A stretch of DNA of 64,000 bases from Flammula alnicola (taxonomy: Eukaryota > Basidiomycota > Agaricomycetes > Agaricales > Strophariaceae): contig JADNRV010000084.1 of the NCBI GenBank assembly GCA_015499995.1, forward strand, positions 1 to 64,000, in the 5' to 3' direction. This document shows positions 56,132 to 64,000 of the stretch, piece after piece (within the stretch, counting starts at the first letter, position 1; the number at the start of each line of letters is the position of its first letter). The position numbers and the translations under genes are program-made. The notes under the pieces were generated by a model. The model was given only the letters and a program-made list of their open reading frames with translations, was not told the origin of the DNA and made no database searches.

Positions 56132-58682
56132 TCAGAATCTATCCTTGGAAACTAACAATAGGATTCCCACCTTTACCAGATAATTTACAAGAGAGACCAT
56201 CAAATTCTTCCATTCTGTTTCGACGTCGAAAAATGGAACTTGAAGCTCAAGGAATTGGTGGCGGAAATGGCGCTCAAGGTGAGAAACCAGACAAGTCCGG
56301 TACTCATGTGAGGAAGAGGCCTGGTCTAAATCCTCTTGCATTGAATCGAGCCTGATCATGAGGAGGTTTTGAAGGGAGAGATAAACATCAACCCGAGGTG
56401 CTGCATGCCCCAACAATAAACGCGCGTGCGTCATATAGATATCCAAACTCCCCTTCAACTTGCGGGAGATTGAGCGAACCTGTTCACTAATAACCTTAGG
56501 CTGTGAGCACGAATGCTAAGGAGCCATTGGACAGACCTACCCTGATAGGGTGCTAAAGAAAAACCGGCAACAGTTTAGGGCGGCATGTGCATATGTCTTT
56601 CCATTTATTGCGAATGCCCCCAGTTGTTCGATGCCGAAAAAGACAGCAGTGAGCTCTGGATCAGACATCAAGGACCAACAAAAGTACAGTTCCGGATCAT
56701 CAACCAATTTTTTAATATCGTTGTTCTTGAGAGAGCTGTTAATGTGGGATGTTAGATAACCCAGCCCAGTGAAGGCGCTTCTAAGAGTGTACCTGGAGAT
56801 GGGACCGTCTAATGGAAGTTTTTGAAGCTGATTTGATATCCATTCTTGAAGTTGATTGACAACTTTCAACAGGACATCGGGTGTTTGAGATGAGGATAGC
56901 TTTGTGGTGACCAAGTATATCAGGACCGTGGTCGACCAAGTAGGACAGAAATGAGACAGAAATACCTCCAGTAAAGTCAATCTGAGAAAATTTGCTACAA
57001 CAGGAGGCATCATGTTCAATCGAACCTGATCCGCCGCCACCTTGGAGGCGAGCGTCAGAGCAGCTTTCAAATCAATACTGGCAACAGCATCATAAATCTT
57101 CGAGTGAGCCTCTTGAACACTCTCTGCGAAATGTGCAAGACCCTCGAAACAGGCCGAGGCAATCTGGTAGCCACGACGACGATCAATTGCGTCTTCTGTG
57201 ACTGGAAAACTAGTCAATCGTTCTATCAATCAGGCATCTTGAACACTCAAGTACTCACATTCCGAGATGTGATTGAGACAATGGTGGAAAAGACGGACGC
57301 AAATCTTGTCGCTATTGATATAAAACCTTCCGGCACGGGTTTCATCCAACAAGAAGTCCGAAAGAGAAGCATGAAGGAACTTGATCCTTATGGCTTCTCC
57401 TTGGCGTTCCACTTCCACTATTGACAAAAGGTCAGTTAGAGTGAGTTCGACTATGCCCTCGCCCAGACCAAGCAAGCGCTCAATGAAGCGAAGCTTCATA
57501 GATGGCAAGTGGGCACGGGGTTCTATCAACTCCATAAGACGAGTACGGAGGATACAGAGAGCGAGCTCAGGCTTCTTGGCCTGTGCAAAAATGTGGGTAT
57601 ACAGTGCATCCGAGTCGAGTTCTGCGTAAGGTCGATTTTCGGGATCCTTGACGAGATTGACGACTATTCGCAAGCATTCGACGGGATGATGTTCATTTGA
57701 TTTGATGTACTTGCTGACCGTAGCCGCATAGATAAATTGGCCGGACGATTTCTCGACGAGTTTCTCGATATCGCGGGGGGCTGGCCAGTTGACGGGAATG
57801 TATCTCCTGAGAGGGTGCGTTTGCCTAATGTCAGCAAAACTGTCGACAAGAAATGTCCGAATATCGTCGTCAGGCTTCCGAGAGTTGTCAAGCGGAAGAT
57901 GCCTGAGGAAGGGAGCAAGCTTCCGATGGCCAAAAGAGGATCGGATATTCTGTTCAGGCCGACTTGCAATGAGCAGCCTATGCGGAAAGTTGTGTTGCAT
58001 CTGCGCGAGAGCTGCTACGAATCCCTCTACAATGGCGTTCTGCGCGCCCTTGTTGTGACACTCATCCAGACCATCGATGATAATGACCTTAGGAAGGATT
58101 GGATCGGCAGATATATCAGAGAGATGTGAAAGGGGGCCGACGAGAAGTTTGTCGATCTGTGTCTCCAGCGCTAAATCGAAAATGAATTGGTTGTTAAGCA
58201 TTGCTGTAGTGATATACTGTCGGAGTTCTGGTATATTTATATTTTCCATCATCTGGTGTGCGAGAGTTGCCACCAGATATTTCTCGTTACTTCGCCTTGT
58301 GTCACTGGCCGTCCTTGAAAGAAAGAACGAAGCAGACAGGCGACCTTGCTTATCACACCTCTGAGCCATCGTCCGTGCGATTGCTGACTTGCCAGCTCCA
58401 GCAGCGCCGCGCATCCACATCGTATAACGAGTGTCGTTGACATCGTTGAGCCACGCCATTATGTCGTCCAAGATGGTGACTCTGGTGTTCGGATGACATT
58501 TGGGAGCATCGTAGTTTTCATCGGCAGTGTGAAATGCCCCGGGACTACCATGGATTCAAGACGATCCATCCCTGGAGCAAAACTAACATCAGTATGCTAT
58601 TTGAGAGACAGCATTTCGTCGAGATGGCCTAACCTTTGAGAGCAATCTGGGCGCCTGATCCTTGCTGATTGGTGGTCTGCAT
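56132..58682 (-). CDS. NACHT NTPase gene, copy 2 (near-intact)
   Basis: It has the same architecture as 48151-50645: short first exon (ATG 58682, MQTTNQQGSGAQIALK), CHPNTRVTILDDIMAWLN, Walker A GAAGAGKSAIA, FLSRTASDTRRSNEKYLVAT, MLNNQFIFDLALETQIDKLL and Walker B IIIDGLDEC. Then LLIASRPEQNI, PAPRDIEKLVEKSSGQFIYA, FLHASLSDFLLDETRAGRFY, an intron, VAADQVRLNMMPP, QLQEWISNQLQKLPLDGPIS, YLTSHINSSLKNN, FFFSTLSG, and a last exon ending LVNYLVK before a final intron or stop near 56132. The NTPase core and the rest stay open. One base appears missing near 58540 (CCCCGGGG run, between VVPG and FHTADENY), shifting the extreme N-terminus; translation could instead start at the Met (ATG 58459) just before Walker A. 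No WD40 or ankyrin repeats are visible at the C-terminus. Confidence 0.7.
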
Positions 58683-59059
58683 GTCAGAGGGGGGAAATCT
58701 TCAAGATCAATGTCCTTGAGTTCAGGGTTTATCGTTAACGTTGGTCCTGGTTGTGCAATAAGGCAGTTTGAGTGCTGGGGAGAAGTGAGAAAGAGCGTCG
58801 TGGTCGAGGCTAGTCACAGTCTCTCACGACAAACCAGATAATAGATGACATGACAGTTGATCTATATATAACCATCCGTCATGCATTTATGTCTAATCCT
58901 TCAACGCCATCTTTCCCGTCCAGTCATCCTCGCAAGGGTATGTGTGTGCTTCCAGTTTCGCCAGCGCCGGTAATCCGCAACCATGAAATCTGAAATCGCT
59001 CCGATTGCTCACGATCAAGCTGAATGAGACTATGTTGAGCGGCGGCCAGACGAGATCCT
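58683..59059. other. promoter region of NACHT copy 2
   Basis: The first 150 bases match the upstream flank of NACHT copy 1 (50650-50800; shared GAGCGTCGTGGTC). TATATATA near 58862-58869 could be a TATA box for either strand. No gene is recognised. Confidence 0.4.
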
Positions 59060-62000
59060 TTGTCGTGAAAGACGTTTAGGGATTCCTTTCGTCGAAGGCG
59101 CTCGGAAACCACAGAATGCTGGTGTCTCTCAATGACAGAGGTATGACCCAGAAAGACAGATAATGCAATATCGTTAATCGTGGTATGATTCGGGGGCCCT
59201 CACGTTGCATCTGGGTGGAAAGAGTGTCATCTTAAGACTTTGAGCAGTCGCCAATCTTGCAACATTTGCCATTATATGTGCCTAAAGGTGCTTCCCTATA
59301 AATTGAGTTGTAGATGCCAGAGGGCTGAGGTACACTTACCCAGGCAGAGCGAATAGAGCTTCGTAGGCCGGTCCGAATCTGACCTGGGGGTCAAGGCAGC
59401 CAAAGTCGCAGTCCAAAAGACATATTGAAGAATACTAAAGCTGGAGCACAATCATCTTGAGATGGAACGGGTGCGCGGCAATAATCTCGTTTACTCGCCG
59501 GTAACCGTACCAGAATTTTTCCACAAGCTACCGATCCTGGCGTGGCACGGACAGCCGCCAAAGAGTCTCAAAGTCGGAAGTCTGCGCCGCAGAATCTGTA
59601 CCCGGTCCATACGCGAAGTGCGCTGGAGCAATGTTATTGTGAGCTGGGCGTGAAATATCATGGATTTAATTTACTCACGGGTAACCGCGTCAAAAATTCA
59701 AAGTTGACCTAATTTATGATTTATCGGTCATATTCGTCGACAATCGCATTCGTTTGACACTTCGCGAGTCAGGATATCGCAAGCGCCAGCTGCAGAAGGG
59801 ATTTACTCATCAAGCTTTTCAAGTTCGTGTTGGTCGGTTTTGGTACTAAGTTCCCTAAACATGACCGAATTAGAGATTTTCCACTAGTTGATAGTGAGTA
59901 TATGTAGAGAACGAATTCTTCAACCTGAAATTTGAAAACATGTCGTCCGGAGATACGAGGATTACCAGGACCAGAGAATCGAAACGAAATGAAGTCGCTG
60001 TTGAGTGTTTTTGTCGAGGCGCGAGGTGGAGGGAGGGGCTATTTTCAGTTCGAAATATCGTGCAATGGGTGTAGAATAGTGTATGAATTTTATCGACTTA
60101 TGAACGAGCCTTTATCAGAACGCTGATCCTTCTGTGCGTATAACATGGACTCTTGTTATGAACGGTATGGGATTTGAATTGAGAGATTTGTTGCTGTCGA
60201 TGATTTTCAAACGCCGCTACGTCTGTATCCGCCCCCAGTTCTGCCTTCAACCATTTTTCAGCACCGATAGCAATTACAACGGTTCTACAACTCTCTTACC
60301 TTCCTGCGATGAGCAACGTTTTCGTTCAAGTGATTTTTCGACTGGAAAATTGAAGGAGCGCGACCGATCGGTTCAAGCAGCATTCGGAGGTCTCAGGACC
60401 ATTTTCAACAGGCCGATTTTTTTTGGACCGCTGTTTATCATCAACTTGTCGACGGGGGCGTCGTGGCACCTTTTGGTTCGAGAGGGTTTCAGAGAGTGAC
60501 TGATCACTGTCCGGGGTTTTCTGTGTGGAATGAGAACGGTAGAGGAGAATGGTGCCACAAGTTGAGTCACTCCTTTTCCCCTCAATGCGGCTCATTTGCG
60601 GAGCCCGCGAGCATGGAGTTGGTATCTTCCTCGACCTTGAGGTCGACGAGGAGCATCTTTTTTCTTGCAGCAAGGTTATCGCCCAAGCTACTCGAAGCTG
60701 GAAGTCTTCCCGGTGGATGATGTGTCAGGCGATAGCCTGGAACGTATGCTGCTTGCCACCGAAGTTGAGCCTCCTTCTCCATAGACATATGCATAAGCAG
60801 TTGCAGGCATCCTGCTACTTGTGCAACTCTTGGTCCTTGAGATTGGGGCTTGGAGGACACCACCAAGTCTTGAGTCTTGGCATTTGTCGCGACGATCGTC
60901 GTTACTGGTCTGTCCGAGGTCTTCCAGTCACACAAGGACCAGAAAAATATGAGGTGCAGTGAGTATCTTCTCCACCTCGGTGTTCGCATATTGCACATCT
61001 TCCCCCGTAGTTCATGGCCGCCTCGAGCTTTGAGAGCTGACTGTCAAGGCGATCAATCCCTCTGCAACAATCCAGGCTACGCCAAGATGCATCCATTAAA
61101 TTACAAAAAAAAACAGCGACACAAAAAATGGATCCTTGCATATGCCCATTCGCCCTCTTGCCTCCAATACCCTTTTGTGGATTCGTGCCAGAACGGTTGG
61201 ATCCAGATGCTTTTGCTTTCGCTTTGTGACTGTGATGTCGCAGTGCCTAGGGACGCGTAAAGAATGCATAAAAGGCGGAAGGATATGCCATGGGATGCAG
61301 AGCGCGAACGACGAAGCCAACGATCCAGAATTCCGCGAGATATCCTTCCTGGAGGGTGTGTCCGCGAAATTCCTGTAGTTGCATGACGGCCCCGAGACTC
61401 TCTACATGATGCATGTCTGCTCAGCTCATGGGTCCATTGGAACCAAGAGCTGCTTCGGCATCTGGCTGAGAAGCCTCGAGCTTGTTGGAAGGTACGCATA
61501 GTTGTGCCCGGTGTAGTGGCTAAATTCCAGCAGGGGCGAAGCATTCCACGTTCTATGAAGAACACACAGTGCACTCGACTGAGACGTCGGCAAGACCTCT
61601 TCAAGGTGTCTTCTTTTTTGTATACAGGTCCGTTTGTTGACAGTGAATGCTCAGTTATAGAGTCGCCGCTGGTGTCGAGAATCTGGGAAACAAAAGAAAT
61701 CTCTGGCGGCCGATCAAGACGTCTCCAACATCAGTTTTCCACAGTATTTCCAAAGAACGACGCACCACTATGAGTCGCTGTTCTCATGCCCCCAAAGCTT
61801 CGACCACCTATCGCGCCCGAGGTCGATGTCCAGCTAGGGTTGCAGCCAATCCTCCAGTTGGAAACAACCGTCGCCGAAATAACACCATTTCGGGGCAGCC
61901 TTCCCGAGCGCAGTTCGAATTCGGCGTATAAGAATGGGGACCGAACCTTTTTTTCCACCTGGTTCTCTCTTTCCTCTCTTTTTTTCCGACAGCCTCCTAC

Positions 62001-63600
62001 AAGCAAGCACCGCAACATTCTCTATTATTCTACTTCGTCACTCTTTTCTCAAACTGTGCTCCTCTTCGTCCTTGTTGCTCTCTTTGTCATTCTTGAGCTC
62101 TGTCGTTGGAGGCGCGCGCGAAAATGTCGAACGCCCACGGTAGTCAAATTCAACCTACCGATGGCTTAAACGCGTCCTCGGATCAGTTAAGACTGTTTTA
62201 CTTAACCTCGCATATCCCTCGCGCCCCAATACCGACGTCCCATGGGCTCGCTCTTCGGATCCATTGGTATTCAGGCACGTTTTCATTCTTCTCTATTCAC
62301 TAATTTGTCCGTCTAACGCGCCTTCCATGTTTTGCTCTCTAGAAAACTGTCAGCGACCGTTACCAGACGAGCTTCGTCTACAGCAATGGCTCAGCCGGTG
62401 TCAGTCAAATCACACAAAAACACGAAATATGCGCCTTGTAAACTCAGCCATTCCAATTTAGCTCGTCGGTAACACTGTCAACGGGGGCGGCGTTCATGGT
62501 GCTTTTGAGCACGAAGTGTTGAGGTGGTTGAAAAAGTTCTTGTCGGTGGTTGGCACATTGTGGATTGCTTGATTCACACTGACCATCCTATTCTCTAGCG
62601 TTACACGTTAATATTTCGTCGCAAGCTCAAACTCTTCAAGGCGAAACTTTCGGTTGCCCACTGCTCCGTCGTACACTCCGAAACCCTTGAATTTCAGAGT
62701 GGTTAATCTATTCACAACTTCGCTTAATATCGTATGTTTTGGGCACACTCTCACCCGTTCTTTATGCACTGATTCGATTTGAAAGATTTTTGCCTTTTAT
62801 TGTCAATATCGCTCGTTTGATGCACGCTATCCCCCATATCTTCTGGCAAACTCGTCTTGAATGCTTTCTTGCTTGGTCTTCTGTCTGCCGTTTCTTGTAA
62901 ATATCGTATGTTTTGATGCACACTCTTGCCGCACTGCTTTGCACTGGATCCCTATTAGAATACCCCACGCTGTTCGCGCATATTTGTCCTCTATAAATCG
63001 CTTTCAATGTACCATATACTTATCTCAAATTTATCGTGCTTTCCAGTGCCGAATTCTCATGTTGTTTGAAGTTGGATCATTCTGCTGATGTTTGACGAGC
63101 TGAGGCCTTTGAGTTGCGACGCTCGAGGAACCTTGCTATCTTGAGACGTTTGAAATTCTTGTTCTTGTCATAAATGTATACTTCTTGAATATTTGACCTC
63201 TTCAACACTTGAGCTGGCGTCTTGTGTGCTGGATGAAGTTGACTGTCGATATCAGTCATTTTGAGGGTCATTCGAGCACAAATATTATATCAGAAAAACC
63301 AAATGAATTGTAAAACTGTGGCCGTTATCTTGTGAGATGAAGAGCGAAAAAAAGAGGGAAAATTTGCTCCTCGAGTGACGATGAAGTGTGTGGACTGCCG
63401 GCTCTGCTCTCCCAAATAGAAAAAGGAATTCGAGGAGAAACTTGACGATTGTCGAGCGCTAAGACGTCCAGGCATTCGTTTCAGCACTACTTGGGCACAA
63501 AACCAGCCGTTGAAGGAGATTGTGGGCGATGGCTTGCAATTTGACTTGAGTGCGGTGAAGAAGAAGCGTGAGAGATTTCTGGCTTGGTTAAATTTCCGAC
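59060..63600. repeat. segmental duplication, copy R2
   Basis: Direct repeat of 40640-45480. Relative to R1 it has more small deletions, and the shared small gene is frameshifted. It follows NACHT copy 2 directly, whereas R1 precedes NACHT copy 1 by about 2.7 kb. The order is therefore R1, NACHT 1, NACHT 2, R2. Confidence 0.8.
62126..62690 (+). pseudogene. frameshifted copy of the small orphan gene
   Basis: It matches 43776-44357 exon by exon: MSNAHGSQIQPTDGLNASSD, NGSAG, VNGGGVHGAFEHEVLRWLKK. One base is missing after GATCAGTT near 62188 (the intact copy has CAGTTCAAGG) and another near 62661 (CCCACTGC against CCCACCTGC), and the LVANTVN start has become LVGNTVN. The GC-type first donor is kept. 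The frame cannot give the full protein. Confidence 0.7.
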
Positions 63601-64000
63601 GTGGTCCGTGCGTAACCTTTGGCTAACCGGGCCGGGTTCTTGGATTCGTCCAGACTCGAGAGGCGATGGAAGCGATGGAGGAGGGGCAAATATAAAATCC
63701 TTCTTCTACCCTTAAATTCTTTCCACTGCGCTTACAACGACGATTCGAGGGTCCGGGTGAAAAAACCTTGCGATGTAATTCTGATCGGCGAGATATGGTC
63801 AGTCGAAGCGCTGAAGATTCAAAATGTGAGGTCCTCAAGCAGAGGGGCCCCTCAATATATTTAATATCACTTGCGTAATATGTTCACACTGACTTTCTAT
63901 CAGAATAAACCGAGAAGGGGAAGGGAACGTAATGAAAGGTAATATCGAGCTTTCACATACACGATACATCAAGTTCGTGTAGACGACCAGAATGACTTGC
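63601..64000. other. no gene recognised at the right edge
   Basis: A plus-strand frame (63619-63864) shows no domain. It is beyond the duplicated block. Confidence 0.4.

Overview
The window looks like nuclear DNA of a mushroom-forming basidiomycete (Agaricomycetes). Genes carry many short (about 40-75 nt) GT-AG introns with CTAA-type branch sites. Several families are fungal or agaricomycete: an ATG15 vacuolar lipase, a RAD7-type repair protein, NACHT NTPases, F-box proteins, small secreted proteins with a GLPLxPPRR motif, and a MULE transposon with a GCM-type zinc finger. All gene models here were assembled by eye from reading frames, splice signals and protein motifs; no search was run.

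Left part (0.4-16.3 kb, nearly all minus strand): a basic nuclear protein of unknown function; a RAD7 homologue; a tandem family of three secreted-protein genes plus a relic of a fourth, the middle one carrying an in-line array of ten duplicated mini-exons; then a large gene with a RAP1-type Myb domain, probably the telomere protein Rap1. A fold-back element (6.6-6.86 kb) and a hAT-type MITE with a perfect 8-bp target-site duplication (16.36-16.85 kb) sit between these genes.

Middle (17-40 kb): a subterminal-repeat-rich candidate non-autonomous element; a DHA2/VBA-like MFS transporter gene on the plus strand; and, inserted in the transporter's last recognisable intron, a complete 6.84-kb MULE transposon (21538-28377) with near-matching inverted ends and a perfect 9-bp target-site duplication TTTACAATG. 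Its transposase gene combines a GCM zinc finger, a DDE core, an AT-hook-like motif, a ubiquitin-hydrolase-like cysteine protease, a PHD finger and a PWWP/Tudor-like segment. After it come a two-helix membrane protein, an F-box protein, the mitochondrial RNA helicase SUV3 (with an apparent one-base frameshift), a repetitive secreted protein and ATG15.

Right part (40.6-64 kb) is an accessory, repeat-rich area. A block of about 4.5-4.8 kb occurs twice in direct orientation (40.6-45.5 and 59.1-63.6 kb), and a NACHT gene also occurs twice (48.1-50.6 and 56.1-58.7 kb). Between them lie a small secreted beta/gamma-crystallin-like gene and several broken fragments: RecQ-like helicase, STE6-like ABC transporter, F-box protein and a conserved basidiomycete protein. 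One copy of each duplicated gene tends to be frameshifted, as expected of a duplicating and decaying subregion.
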